NCBI GenBank assembly: GCA_964474695.1
Contig: CAYYTK010000017.1
Span: 29,388-93,387, forward strand
DNA from: DAOUBP01 sp964474695
GTDB taxonomy: Bacteria; Chloroflexota; Anaerolineae; CG2-30-64-16
Reading direction: 5' to 3'
DNA: 64,000 bases
A program made the position numbers and the translations under genes. The notes below the pieces were generated by a model. That model was not told the DNA's origin, did no database searches, and saw only the letters and a list, made by a program, of their open reading frames with translations. Positions 52,301 to 61,014 of this stretch are shown piece after piece (the first letter of the stretch is position 1; each line of letters begins with the position of its first letter).

Positions 52301-55000
52301 GGCAGACGCATCGTTTCGGGGAGTGACACTGTACGATTGTGGGATTCCACCACCGGTGAGCAACTAGCCCAACTCGATGGTCATGCGGGGAGCGTCAATT
52401 CGGTGGCCTTCTCCCCGAACGGAGAGCGTATTGTTTCGGGCGGTCAAGATGGCACGGTGCGGCTGTGGGATGCAGTAACTGGCGAGCAACTAGTTCAACC
52501 CGATGGTCATGTGGGGAGCGTCAACTCGGTGGCCTTCTCCCCAGATGGCAATCGCATCGTCTCAGGTAGTGGTCACGTCGTCGGTAGTTCAGATAACACG
52601 GTGAGGCTGTGGGATGCAGCTAGTGGCGAACAACTGGTCCAACTCGCCGGCCATGAAGAGAGCGTGACTTCAGTGGCCTTCTCCCCGGACGGCATACGCA
52701 TCGTCTCGGGCAGTCTAGACAACACAGTGCGGCTGTGGGATTCCGCCAGTGGCAAGCAATTGCTCCGACTCGACGGGCATTCAGACTGGGTACATTCGGT
52801 GGCCTTCTCCCCGAACGGCAAGCGCATCGTCTCGGGCGGCGGAGATGGCACGGTGCGGCTGTGGGATTCCACCACTGGCGAGCAACTCGCCCAACTCGAC
52901 GGCCATGTGGGGAGCGCAAGATCGGTGACCTTCAGCCCTAACGGCGAACGCATCGTCTCGGGCGGCGACACAGTGCGACTATGGGATGCCACCACTGGCG
53001 AACAGCTAACCCTACTTGAGGGTCATGAGGCGGGAGTAGCCTCGGTGGCCTTCAGCCCGGATAGCAAACGTATCGTCTCGGGTAGTTGGGATGGCACAGT
53101 GCGGCTATGGGACTCCATCAATAGCAGGCAGTTGATCCAACTCGACACTCAGGGGGGGACCGTATGGTCAGTGGACTTCAGCCCAGATGGCAGATATATC
53201 GTCTCGGGCAGTGACGACGGAGCGGTGCGGCTGTGGGATGCCACCAGTGGCCAGCAATTGGCCAAAATCACCGGGCATGCGGAGAGCGTCAATTCGGTGG
53301 CCTTCAGCCCTAACGGCGAACGCATCGTCTCGGGCGGTGACACAGTGCGCCTGTGGGATGCCATCAGTAACGACGAACTGGTCCGACTCGACGGCCATAT
53401 AGGGAGCGCCAAGTCGGTGGTTTTCAGCCCGGATGGCGAACGCATTGTGTCGGGTGGTGACACGGTGCGGCTATGGGATGCCACTAGTGGCAAGCAACTC
53501 GTCCAACTCGACGGTCATGGAGGGATCGTAAACTCGGTGGCCTTCAGCCCGGACGGCGAACGCATCATCTCGGGCGGCGAAGATGGCACAGCGCGGCTGT
53601 GGGATGTCACCAGTGGCAAGCAATTGATCCAACTCAGCGCTCAGATGGGTTGGGTATCTGTGGTGGCTTTCTCCCCGGATGGAAGACGTATCATCTCAGG
53701 CGGCCATGATGGCAAGGTGCAGTTGTGGGATGCCACCACTGGCGAACAACTCGCCCCACTTGCCGGTCATGTGGCGAGCGTAAAGATAGCGGTCTTTTCG
53801 CCGGATGGTGAACGCATCGCCTCGGCTGGTGGCAATGACACCGGCATTGTTGCCAACTCAGTGGTGCTTTGGAATACAACGACTGGCGAACGACTGGTCC
53901 AACTCGACAGTCGTGCAGGGAGAGTATACTCGCTCGCCTTCAGCCCAAATGGCGAACGCATTGTCTCTGGCGGCGGAGATGGCACGGTGCGGTTGTGGGA
54001 TGCCGTAACTGGCGAGCAGATGGCCCAACTCGATGGTCATACAGGGAGCGTATACTCAGTAGCCTTCAGCCCGAACGGCGAACGCATCATCTCGGGAGGC
54101 GAAGATGGCACAGTGCGGCTGTGGGATACTACTAGTGGCGAACAGCTAGCCCAACTCAACGGTCATACCGGCAGGGTTTGGACAGTGACTTTCTCCCCAG
54201 ATGGTGAACGCATCGTCTCGGGCGGTGAAGACGGGGTGCGGCTGTGGGATGGGACACAACGAATCCTGCTCAGGGCAATTGCACGTATTTCGCGACCCGC
54301 ACCGATTTTGACTAGCGCAGAACGTAAGCGCTTTGGCATTGGCAGAGAGGTTAAATTGCCCGACCAGGAGATGCTAAGGCCTTTGCTGGTCCGCGCCCAG
54401 GCGCTGCGGCTGGTCGAGCAAGGACGTGAACTGGCGCGCACAGGCGCCGTAGCCGAAGCTGTCGTTCATTTCTACCAGGCGTTTGCCCTCGATCCTATGC
54501 TGGCTATCGAACCCAAAACACTCGCGCAACGGGTCTTGCGTAACCAGGTACGTTCACTGCTGTTCACCGGCCACAATCAGGCTCGACGAGGAGATATGAC
54601 CGGTGCCATCACCAGATTCGAGGAAGCCACGATTCTGGATCCCAGCCTAACCACTAACCCTGATGCGGCTCAAGACTGGAACGGCCTTTGCCAGGCCGGC
54701 GTACTCTGGAACCAAGCGCCCCTCGTGCTGGATGCCTGCGATACAGCAGTCAGACTGGCCCCCAATGATCGCAACACTCGTGACAGCCGTGGCGTAGCAC
54801 GGGCGTTAGCGGGAAATATTCAGGGGGCCGTCGAGGATTTCGAGCTTGCTTTGGAGCAAGCGAAAGCAAAGGGAGAGTCTGATGGCTTTATTGCCTCGCG
54901 CTCAGCTTGGGTTAAAGCGTTGCAGGAAGGTCTAGACCCAGCGAGCATCTTTGATGAGGCGACGCTTGAGAAGCTAAGGAACGAGGATTCGGATTGGTAA
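49346..55000 (+). CDS. TIR-like-nSTAND1-membrane helix-21-blade WD40-TPR protein
   Basis: 1884 residues. TIR-like domain about 8-130 (HDLFISYARADLGWVYGYL); nSTAND1 entrance CPYPGMAPFRQEDAQRFFG; P-loop GPSGSGKSSLLSAGL (188-202); Walker B LLVVDQLEELFV (254-265); membrane helix about 575-594; a stalk with two 35-residue tandem units; 21 WD40 blades (766-1639), fitting three seven-blade propellers; and a TPR-like tail. Blades share long identical DNA stretches, some more than 1.5 kb apart. It follows the caspase gene by four bases, with a weak ribosome site, so translation is probably coupled. Expected to sense through the propellers and switch TIR and caspase neighbours through its ATPase. Confidence 0.9.
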   Translation: MNQLPGHIHDLFISYARADLGWVYGYLLPALGLPPDRVVTAQDFAHGVSVVSEFERAVQDSRFTVLVYSPAFPANEWTDFSEQLASHLSVEEQRERVVLLLLQPCEVPLRLKPRLHLDCTEPADWEQQVAQLRQMLTLPEPNPEDIPCPYPGMAPFRQEDAQRFFGREDEIQELRQRLDEQSLILVMGPSGSGKSSLLSAGLIPALDERWTCITLRPGPKPIDTLQSTIAEVEGTDEPVADGIAPPKQPGKRVLLVVDQLEELFVQATKEDQVAFIDTISRLHQRRGWAVILALRADFFDDLMNSKLWPIAQPHRMELTPLRGQALQVAIQRPANDLKVHLEAGLVERLIADAADEPGALPLLQQTMVLLWEKRQRRLLPLNAYRAMGDGQRSGLATAVTTKADEALARLTPEDQVVAQRILVRLVQFGEGRPDTRRQQAIPAILDADGDRDRVLRVVQHLAQYRLLTLGEKNGEQQTVDIAHDVLITSWPAFGDWLKQWRAAELTRRRLQTKAEEWDRWVASKQPNAGLLDAAELAEAEQWLGSDEASTLGSSRTLQTLVSVSRAAIKKSARIRVGVIGALITLLIAVLAAITIGQSQLATQRGQAAATAESLAQAESYARGTAEREAIIRTTAEANARRSAQAEATAAADAKQKQMEAEREVVIRTTAEANARRSAQAEATAAANAKLKQAEAEAQSRRALAENLAGQSQLLIRVDNSPGDLALILARDAALTDGSVNTDQALRFALESTHRQWSIRSTSYRHEGAVYSVAFDPFGEMVVSCGADGTIRFWRGAALKPLPYLFGHAGGVRSVAFSPDGKLIVSGGEDGTVRLWDVLKGEQLAQLDGHGGIVNSVAFSPDGERIISGGEDGTVRLWDATSGKQLILISSQENMVYSVAFSPDGKRIAWNSYDGVQLSDATSGEQLAELGSLAEWMNSVAFSPDGKHIVSNGNDGMELSDATSGERLVQIGQHEFSVPSLAFSPDGRRIVSGSDTVRLWDSTTGEQLAQLDGHAGSVNSVAFSPNGERIVSGGQDGTVRLWDAVTGEQLVQPDGHVGSVNSVAFSPDGNRIVSGSGHVVGSSDNTVRLWDAASGEQLVQLAGHEESVTSVAFSPDGIRIVSGSLDNTVRLWDSASGKQLLRLDGHSDWVHSVAFSPNGKRIVSGGGDGTVRLWDSTTGEQLAQLDGHVGSARSVTFSPNGERIVSGGDTVRLWDATTGEQLTLLEGHEAGVASVAFSPDSKRIVSGSWDGTVRLWDSINSRQLIQLDTQGGTVWSVDFSPDGRYIVSGSDDGAVRLWDATSGQQLAKITGHAESVNSVAFSPNGERIVSGGDTVRLWDAISNDELVRLDGHIGSAKSVVFSPDGERIVSGGDTVRLWDATSGKQLVQLDGHGGIVNSVAFSPDGERIISGGEDGTARLWDVTSGKQLIQLSAQMGWVSVVAFSPDGRRIISGGHDGKVQLWDATTGEQLAPLAGHVASVKIAVFSPDGERIASAGGNDTGIVANSVVLWNTTTGERLVQLDSRAGRVYSLAFSPNGERIVSGGGDGTVRLWDAVTGEQMAQLDGHTGSVYSVAFSPNGERIISGGEDGTVRLWDTTSGEQLAQLNGHTGRVWTVTFSPDGERIVSGGEDGVRLWDGTQRILLRAIARISRPAPILTSAERKRFGIGREVKLPDQEMLRPLLVRAQALRLVEQGRELARTGAVAEAVVHFYQAFALDPMLAIEPKTLAQRVLRNQVRSLLFTGHNQARRGDMTGAITRFEEATILDPSLTTNPDAAQDWNGLCQAGVLWNQAPLVLDACDTAVRLAPNDRNTRDSRGVARALAGNIQGAVEDFELALEQAKAKGESDGFIASRSAWVKALQEGLDPASIFDEATLEKLRNEDSDW
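51218..51427 (+). repeat. tandem 105-bp repeat in the stalk region
   Basis: Two adjacent 35-codon units (51218-51322 and 51323-51427) both contain RTTAEANARRSAQAEATAA. Part of the unit is identical in DNA (GCGAATGCCCGGCGCTCTGC), part has drifted. It lengthens the helical stalk between membrane and propeller. Confidence 0.75.
51640..54260 (+). repeat. 21 WD40-coding repeats of about 117-144 bp
   Basis: Most units are 40-42 codons with SVAFSPDGERIVSGG and TVRLWDATSGEQL. Some blades lack the ED-G residues before TVRLWD (for example those ending SGGDTVRLWD), and two have insertions. The unit near 51883 and the one near 53506 are almost identical over more than 110 bases. Confidence 0.85.
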
Positions 55001-55145
55001 AGCGTCACGTCTATGAGGGGTAAATACTGTTCCTGCACAGCATTGAGCATGCTATGAAACGGTTCAGTAAAGGCATCTGTTAATGACTCCCGGCATCTCC
55101 AAAGCAAGTAGTTAGCATTCAGTGGTCCACCTAAGGAGCTATCCC

Positions 55146-56426
55146 TTGGCCAAAAACACAAGAATTATCTTCGCAGTGATCGCCTCCAGTATCCTGGCGC
55201 TTGCGGTTGGACTGCTGGCAAACATCGCGGCCGGCTACTTGGCGCCACAATTCGCCGAGCGGCCGTGGATCGTGTGGTTAGCGTTAGGAGTTACGTTTCT
55301 CCTCTCCTTGCCGCTGTCCGTCTACCTGTTCCTACGTGGCTCAGGAGATCCAGCCCACAAAGATGCTGGCGACCGCCAGGGACCAACCGTAGATACCACA
55401 CCGCTTCCGCCCCGCCCTTACCTGCAATTTTTCGGTCGAGAGCCCATCATCGAAGAGGTTCTGGGGGCGCTGCGCGACCCCAGCGGCAAATGGGCTGTCG
55501 GCATCGATGGGATGGGAGGCATCGGAAAGACCTCGCTTGCCCGTGTGGTCGTAGATCGCAGTCTGGAAGAGAAGTTATTCGAAGTCGTAATCTGGGAGCC
55601 GCGTCCAGCGGGCATCTCCTTCGGTACGACCGCGCCGCTGAGTTGGCCCGATATCTTCGCCGCCATCGGACGACAGCTCGGGGCTCCTGATCTGCAAGGT
55701 TTGCCGGAATCAGAGCGGATTCCAAGACTTGGTACGCTGTTGAACCAACATAAAGCACTGCTTGTCCTAGACAACCTGGAGAGCGCGATACATAGCCAGG
55801 ATGAGGTGGTGACCAGACTTCTGCCGTTGCTACAGCACAGCAAAGCGATACTCACCAGTCGCCGACGGTTCAAGGGCGATCTCTACGCCGTACATCTCAA
55901 GGGCCTCAACGATGAAAGCGCCATGCTGTTGATCCGCTCCGAGGCGCAGCAAAAGGGAATCCAACGGGTAGCAGAGGCAGAGAGTGGCGAACTGCTCCTT
56001 GTCACGCATGCTACGGGCGGCTCGCCTCTGGCAATCAAGCTGACTGTAGGTCAGCTACAACACCTCCCACTGGAGCAAGTGTTGCGCTCACTAGCGGAAG
56101 TCGGAGGGGAGCCGACCGGCGATGCAGATGACGAGTACGTTAGGTTCTATAAGGGCATTTTCTGGAACTCCTGGAACCTGTTGTCGGAGGACGCCCAGCG
56201 GCTGTTGATCGCGATGGCTGTGTTTGCGCCGGGAATCGGTGGCACCTTCGATGCCATCCAGAGTACCAGCGGGATTGACCAGAGCCTACTGACGCGCAAG
56301 ATCGATGAATTATGGCGTCTCTCCTTCCTTGAAGTTGGTCAGTCAACCCTGCAGAACACTCGATACTATCTGCACCCGCTGACGCAGTATTTCGTGGTGT
56401 CCGACATCGTCAACTCGCCAAAGTAG
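55146..56426 (+). CDS. membrane-anchored NB-ARC ATPase, 5' part of a split NB-ARC-TPR gene
   Basis: 426 residues; TTG 55146 is preferred since AAGGAG ends seven bases upstream, though an earlier GTG at 55122 is in frame. Two membrane helices (about 5-30 and 42-60), a linker, then NB-ARC: YLQFFGREPIIEEVL, P-loop IDGMGGIGKTSLARVVV (120 on), Walker B LLVLDNLESA, sensor ILTSRRRFKGD and winged helix to LHPLTQYFVV. The TAG stop at 56424 is followed in the same frame, without another stop, by the TPR gene. NB-ARC proteins normally continue into TPR repeats at this point, so the stop probably interrupts one ancestral gene. Confidence 0.82.
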   Translation: MAKNTRIIFAVIASSILALAVGLLANIAAGYLAPQFAERPWIVWLALGVTFLLSLPLSVYLFLRGSGDPAHKDAGDRQGPTVDTTPLPPRPYLQFFGREPIIEEVLGALRDPSGKWAVGIDGMGGIGKTSLARVVVDRSLEEKLFEVVIWEPRPAGISFGTTAPLSWPDIFAAIGRQLGAPDLQGLPESERIPRLGTLLNQHKALLVLDNLESAIHSQDEVVTRLLPLLQHSKAILTSRRRFKGDLYAVHLKGLNDESAMLLIRSEAQQKGIQRVAEAESGELLLVTHATGGSPLAIKLTVGQLQHLPLEQVLRSLAEVGGEPTGDADDEYVRFYKGIFWNSWNLLSEDAQRLLIAMAVFAPGIGGTFDAIQSTSGIDQSLLTRKIDELWRLSFLEVGQSTLQNTRYYLHPLTQYFVVSDIVNSPK

Positions 56427-56465
56427 GCACCTCTATCCGGTGTTGCGACAGCGGAGTGTGAAGAA

Positions 56466-57665
56466 ATGACGTTTTCCAAGCTGCAGACTGCCAACGCGAT
56501 CTACGCGGAGGCCCAGCATCGATTCGTCTCCTACTATGTGGGCTTGGCGGAGAAACAGCAGGCCGACCAGGTTGCTCAAGGCGAAGAGCTACCCAACCTT
56601 GTGGCATCGTTGAAGGCATGCCGTGAGCATCACTGGTGGCGGGAGCTGGGCCTAATTCTGCTGACAGTCGGCGGTGTACTGGTTGATCAAGGATTCTGGG
56701 AGCAATACCGTGAATGGCTGGAAGCAGCTCTGCAATCGCCCGAGATCGTGCGATCGCAAGCGGATCGCGAGCTTTACCTCGAGTTGCTGGATAGCTACGC
56801 AACTGCCATTAGCTCACACGGACATCCTGAACGCGCCCTGACGGTGTATCGCCAGATCATCGATCTCGCCCAGCAAAGCCAGAAGCTGGATGACGTACTG
56901 GCCAACGCCTACTACGGCCTGGGGACAACGCTTTTCATCTGCCGGCGGTCAGATGAAGCCAGGAGCGCCTGGAGGGAAGCGGTAGCCGTCGCCCATCGGA
57001 TCGGCGATCAGACAATCCCCGCTACCGTGGAGTACTTCCTGACCGAGGGACAAAGCGATGCTGACATCTTGCGTTCCCTCCCAAAGGCATCCGCAGGGCC
57101 GTTGGCGAAACTGAGCGGATGGCGACACTACGCCGAGGGGCAACTTCGGGCGTCCAGACTGGTGCGCGCGGAAAGGTACGCCGAGGCACAGGTAGCCTAT
57201 CAGCAGCTGGTGGTCCAGGCCGAGGAACTCAACGAACTGCATGGTCTCGCCATTGCGCTGTTTCATCTGGGTCAAATCGCGGCGCTCACAGGCAAAGAAG
57301 AGGACGCGCTTCAGCTTCTGCATCGGAGTGAGAAAATCGCTGCCCAGATGAACGACCACGTTGGGTTGGCACTGATCTATTCGTCGTTGGGCTTGATACA
57401 CTTGAAGCGAAATCGCTTCGATCTCGGTCGGCCCTACCTGGAGGAGAGCGTGCGACTGGAGCGGGAGTACGGCGAGACATCAGCGCTGGCTGAAGACCTG
57501 TACTGGCTCGGCTATGCACTTGCCAATACGGGCGATCTGGAACGAGGACAAACATGCTTTCAGGAGGCAAAGACGCTCTTCGCAAAGACCGACCAGACGC
57601 GAGTAGAGGATGTGGAAAATGCGATCAGTCGGCTGCGCGCAGTAATCGGCGCGTCAACGCTATGA
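56466..57665 (+). CDS. TPR-repeat protein, 3' part of a split NB-ARC-TPR gene
   Basis: 399 residues from ATG 56466, with only a weak GGAG upstream. The whole length is TPR-like helical hairpins (for example AIALFHLGQIAALTGKEEDA and LGLIHLKRNRFDLGRPYLEE). The first residues (AEAQHRFVSYYVGLAE) match the segment that follows the winged helix in complete NB-ARC-TPR proteins. It is in the same frame as the NB-ARC gene, 39 bases further on. It may be translated alone as a sensor subunit or, by readthrough of TAG, as the end of the ATPase. Confidence 0.8.
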   Translation: MTFSKLQTANAIYAEAQHRFVSYYVGLAEKQQADQVAQGEELPNLVASLKACREHHWWRELGLILLTVGGVLVDQGFWEQYREWLEAALQSPEIVRSQADRELYLELLDSYATAISSHGHPERALTVYRQIIDLAQQSQKLDDVLANAYYGLGTTLFICRRSDEARSAWREAVAVAHRIGDQTIPATVEYFLTEGQSDADILRSLPKASAGPLAKLSGWRHYAEGQLRASRLVRAERYAEAQVAYQQLVVQAEELNELHGLAIALFHLGQIAALTGKEEDALQLLHRSEKIAAQMNDHVGLALIYSSLGLIHLKRNRFDLGRPYLEESVRLEREYGETSALAEDLYWLGYALANTGDLERGQTCFQEAKTLFAKTDQTRVEDVENAISRLRAVIGASTL

Positions 57666-59233
57666 GCAGGGCCACTGCTTGGGCCGGTGAATACTTTCAG
57701 GCCAGCCAGGCCCGCTTCGCCGACGTCTATCGCGCCTATGCGGCCGAGCATTACGAAGACTACAGCAGCCTGCAGGCCGAGCTTGCCAATCTGACGATTG
57801 CGGTCCGCTGGTGCTTGGAACAGGGGGAGAGAGAACGCGCAGTTGAGTTGGTTGCTTCCATGAGTAGTTTCTGGCTTGCCCGCGGCTACTGGGCAGAGGC
57901 CGCCGAGTATGCCAACGTCGCGGCCGTACAACAGAACCAGGCCGACCCTCGACTCGTCGGAAAATCGCGCCAGGACTGGGTGATGCTTCATGTCGTAAAC
58001 GTGGTCGCGCTATGGCTCCAGGGGCAACACGACGCAGCCAGAGACTCGCTCGGCAGCCTGATCGTAGCTAATGGAACTGATTCCGATAAGATTATCGAGA
58101 GTGGCTTGGGCCTACTGACAGGACTGATGACGACTGCAAGCGGGCAGGAAGATGAGGCGATCGCCCTCTACCGAATGGCCCTGAAGCAAGTACGCGAGCT
58201 CAACCATCCGCCGACACTTGCGCTCGTGCTCGACATGCTGGCGCAAGCTCTGGCTGAGCAGGGGCTATACACCGAAGCCATCGGCTTGTACCAGGAAAAA
58301 CTACAGCTCATCCGGCAGTCACCCGAACCAACGATCATCATCGAGACACTGCGGGGCCTGGCGGTCGTCGCGAGAAGTGCCGGCCTTATGGATTTGGCAG
58401 AAGGCTGCCTGGAAGATGCAGCCGAACTGGCCCTGCAACATGCGCCTATTGAGCAGCATCGAGAGGCACGGGCAGACCTGGCGGCCGAGGCGAGCCGACG
58501 CGGTGACTTCGCCCGGGCTGCCGCCATATATCGCGAACTAGTCGACCAGGCTCGATTGCAAGGCGACAGACCGACGATGGCCGACATGCTCCGTAGTCTC
58601 GCCCTTGCCGAAGATGAGTTGGGCAAGGACGTGGGCGAGACGCTCGAAGAGAGCTTGTCCCTCAGTCGGCAGATTGCTGATGCGCCCGGTATGGCCCGAT
58701 CGCTGCTCCAACTGGGCGAGTACCATTATGACAGAGGCGAAGCAGATCGCGCCCAGAACTGCTACGACCAGGCCACAGGAATCGCTGCTCGCATCAACGA
58801 CCCAGCACTGGAGGCGCTGGCCTGCGAAGGGATAGCCGACTTGGCATTCGATCGCGACGCATGGGAAGAGGCAGAGCATGGCTATGCGCGCAGCGTAAGG
58901 CTCCACAAAGCTGGCAGGCAGGCAGAGGGGCAAGCCCGGACTCTCCATCGGCTTGGGCAAGTCCTGGCTAGCAACAACAAACGTACCGAGGCTGCCGCCG
59001 CCTTCCGAGCAGCCATGGATCTGAACGAGCGCCTCGGCGACCGTGAAGCATATGCTGCCGGCCTCTATGGGATAGCTTGCCTCTGGGCCGACGAGGGCAA
59101 ATCAGACGAAGCGCTCAAGTTCGGCCAGGCGGCGTTAGAAATCTTGAAGTCGCTCCAATCCATTCATGCGGTTGAGGTCGAGCAGAATTTGACTGGATGG
59201 GCCGCGGGCAATCGAGGTTGCAAAGTCCGGTGA
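57662..59233 (+). CDS. TPR-repeat protein
   Basis: 523 residues. ATG 57662 overlaps the stop of the previous gene (ATGA); longer in-frame openings upstream lie inside that gene and are ignored. After AEHYEDYSSLQAELANLTIA, which resembles the start of TPR regions following NB-ARC domains, the chain is about ten TPR-like hairpins. No catalytic domain or membrane helix. It is likely a second sensor or adaptor working with the split NB-ARC protein; helical repeats of this type bind peptides or proteins. Confidence 0.8.
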   Translation: MSRATAWAGEYFQASQARFADVYRAYAAEHYEDYSSLQAELANLTIAVRWCLEQGERERAVELVASMSSFWLARGYWAEAAEYANVAAVQQNQADPRLVGKSRQDWVMLHVVNVVALWLQGQHDAARDSLGSLIVANGTDSDKIIESGLGLLTGLMTTASGQEDEAIALYRMALKQVRELNHPPTLALVLDMLAQALAEQGLYTEAIGLYQEKLQLIRQSPEPTIIIETLRGLAVVARSAGLMDLAEGCLEDAAELALQHAPIEQHREARADLAAEASRRGDFARAAAIYRELVDQARLQGDRPTMADMLRSLALAEDELGKDVGETLEESLSLSRQIADAPGMARSLLQLGEYHYDRGEADRAQNCYDQATGIAARINDPALEALACEGIADLAFDRDAWEEAEHGYARSVRLHKAGRQAEGQARTLHRLGQVLASNNKRTEAAAAFRAAMDLNERLGDREAYAAGLYGIACLWADEGKSDEALKFGQAALEILKSLQSIHAVEVEQNLTGWAAGNRGCKVR

Positions 59234-59349
59234 CTATCCTCCGAGAACACCAATGTTGAGCCGCTTTCGGTGATTTGGGCGGAGGACACTGCAAGGGCAA
59301 GGAATACGCAACGGAGCAGTAACTCCGTGCGGTAGGAGACACTTTTCAT
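59164..59349 (-). CDS. possible small secreted protein, low support
   Basis: A reverse-strand frame starting at ATG 59349, with AGAGGGG eight bases upstream, would encode 61 residues beginning MKSVSYRTELLLRCVFLALA, which looks like a signal peptide with a cleavage region at VSSA. It overlaps the 3' end of the TPR gene by 70 bases on the other strand, and the rest has no recognisable features, so it may be chance. Confidence 0.25.
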   Translation of the reverse strand: MKSVSYRTELLLRCVFLALAVSSAQITESGSTLVFSEDSHRTLQPRLPAAHPVKFCSTSTA

Positions 59350-59532
59350 GACACACACCCCTCTCGATCGAGCTTTCCATTCCAGCAGGTTTCAGTCTGA
59401 GACACGTACTTCACCGATCAAGAGATGTGTTCTTTCGAATTGCGTGGTCACCAGACAGAGCCATGATTGCCTCCATATCTAGCAGGGTGGCGGGCAGTCG
59501 TGACGACGCATTAGTGGGATGAGAGAGTCTGT
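59234..59532. other. intergenic region, about 300 bp
   Basis: Ends the TIR/caspase run. Apart from the doubtful small reverse-strand frame I see no gene, clear promoter or terminator. Composition is AT-richer than its neighbours. Confidence 0.4.
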
Positions 59533-60468
59533 ATGCCGATCACGCTGTTGGCCCGCTACTGGAACGATCTGAACCTCCATTTCCAGGTCCCCGACGATGT
59601 GGTGCCGGTGGACATCACCGAGACGGCGCGCTGGTTCTTCGAGGAAGACGAGGCCGACTATCACGACTACCGAGAGGACTTCCCCTGCGTCGTGTCGCCC
59701 TGGCCGGCGGCGTGGTTTGAGTTCCCTGCGCCCGAGTGGTCGAACCAGGATGGACAGCTCGTCAAGCTGCCGACCCTCCCGGGGCTGCGTTACGGCTTCT
59801 TCGTGCAGGTCCAGGAACTGCCCGAAGAAGAGCGCGCCGACGCCCTGCGCCACGACATGCTGCTGGCGGCCGAGGAGCGCGCCGGTCGGATCTACACTGC
59901 GCCCGAGATTCGCGCCCAGCGCCAGGAGATGATTGCCCACTACCTCGCCAACGACATCCTGCCGCGCTGGGTGCAGCTCGTCGGCTTCTGCATCGGGGAC
60001 GATGACCGCTTCGAAGTGATCGCCGCGCCGCAGTTCTACCTGGACGGCGATGGCCGCATCCTGAGCCGGCTGGCCGTCCTGACCGGCGCGTCGCCGGACT
60101 CGAACCTCGACATCGGCATGGTGCAGCCAGTTTTCTTCGCACTCTCGCTCCTGCACTGCCGCAACGTCACCACGGAGGACCAACCGCCGACCCCGGCGAA
60201 GGTCGCCAAGAAGCGCTGGGAGCGCGGCATCCGCGATGTGCAGTTCAAGACCCTGATCGTCAAGCCGCTGCGGCGGCAGCTGCGCTCGGAGGGCAAAGGG
60301 GAAGGCCCCCAACAAGCGCTGCATTTCGTGCGCGCCCACTTCAAGGAGTACACGACGGACGCGCCGTTGTTCGGGAAGCACGTCGGCCGGTACTTCTGGG
60401 GCATGCACGCGGCCGGCCGCACGCAGCAGGGCGTGGTCGTCAAAGATTACGATGTCAGGCCCCGGTAG
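59533..60468 (+). CDS. conserved unknown protein
   Basis: 311 residues. No ATPase, TIR or membrane motifs. The C-terminal 70 residues (HFVRAHFKEYTTDAPLFGKH followed by GRYFWGMH and KDYDVRP) match a pattern I recognise from uncharacterised plasmid and phage proteins, where a conserved His and aromatic cluster precedes KDY. Codon use is strongly GC-rich, in contrast to the TPR genes before it, and the gene is probably in a short operon with the next one. Function unknown. Confidence 0.68.
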   Translation: MPITLLARYWNDLNLHFQVPDDVVPVDITETARWFFEEDEADYHDYREDFPCVVSPWPAAWFEFPAPEWSNQDGQLVKLPTLPGLRYGFFVQVQELPEEERADALRHDMLLAAEERAGRIYTAPEIRAQRQEMIAHYLANDILPRWVQLVGFCIGDDDRFEVIAAPQFYLDGDGRILSRLAVLTGASPDSNLDIGMVQPVFFALSLLHCRNVTTEDQPPTPAKVAKKRWERGIRDVQFKTLIVKPLRRQLRSEGKGEGPQQALHFVRAHFKEYTTDAPLFGKHVGRYFWGMHAAGRTQQGVVVKDYDVRPR

Positions 60469-60514
60469 CTGAACTGCTGCAGGCGGCTGCGCTGAACTAT
60501 GAAGAGGCAAGACG

Positions 60515-60916
60515 ATGACAAAACGCGGTCCGCAGTTGCCGAAGGTCAAGGCGGTAGGACGCGCGGCGCTCAATCCGCCCCATCCGCACCGGGACAGCGA
60601 CCTGGCGTATATCATGGAGAACTGGCCGCAGATCGCCTCGGCTGCCTGGGCCGGTTACCTGGCGCAAGGCCGCGGCCTGACGGTCGTGGACACGCGCAAG
60701 ACCTACTCCGTGCCGACCGGCCTGGGCCACGCCATCAGCTACCTGCCGGCGAACCTGGTGGACGCGGCCGACGATGCCCGCATGGTGCGCGAGTACGATC
60801 CGGAGCGCGAGGTGGCAGTGGGCATGCTGCGCGGCAACGGTGACGAGGACGTCTACCGATTGGGCACATCACGGCTTACGCCGAAGCAGGCGTACGAGCA
60901 GACCCCGAAGCAGTAA
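60515..60916 (+). CDS. small unknown protein
   Basis: 133 residues, starting 46 bases after the previous gene with AAGAGGCAAGACG upstream. Mostly alpha-helical, rich in Ala, Pro and Tyr, with no cysteine and no membrane helix. Not recognised. Same strand and codon use as the gene before it, so probably an operon partner. Confidence 0.6.
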   Translation: MTKRGPQLPKVKAVGRAALNPPHPHRDSDLAYIMENWPQIASAAWAGYLAQGRGLTVVDTRKTYSVPTGLGHAISYLPANLVDAADDARMVREYDPEREVAVGMLRGNGDEDVYRLGTSRLTPKQAYEQTPKQ

Positions 60917-60934
60917 GGCGCGAGAACACAAGAC

Positions 60935-60957
60935 CTTACAGTCAGTCTGGCTGTAAG
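60935..60957. terminator. hairpin between convergent genes
   Basis: CTTACAG, a nine-base loop, CTGTAAG. On the minus strand the stem is preceded by TTT but not followed by a T run. It lies between a plus-strand and a minus-strand gene; weak terminator candidate. Confidence 0.35.
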
Positions 60958-61014
60958 AAAGCCAGACCATGCAACTCACGCCGCTGGGCGAATAAGAGCC
61001 GCCGGCACGAAGGG

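Noticed and set aside
51640..54260. Repeat array considered as CRISPR or as satellite DNA
   Set aside because: Units encode WD40 blades in frame; no conserved short repeats with unique spacers.
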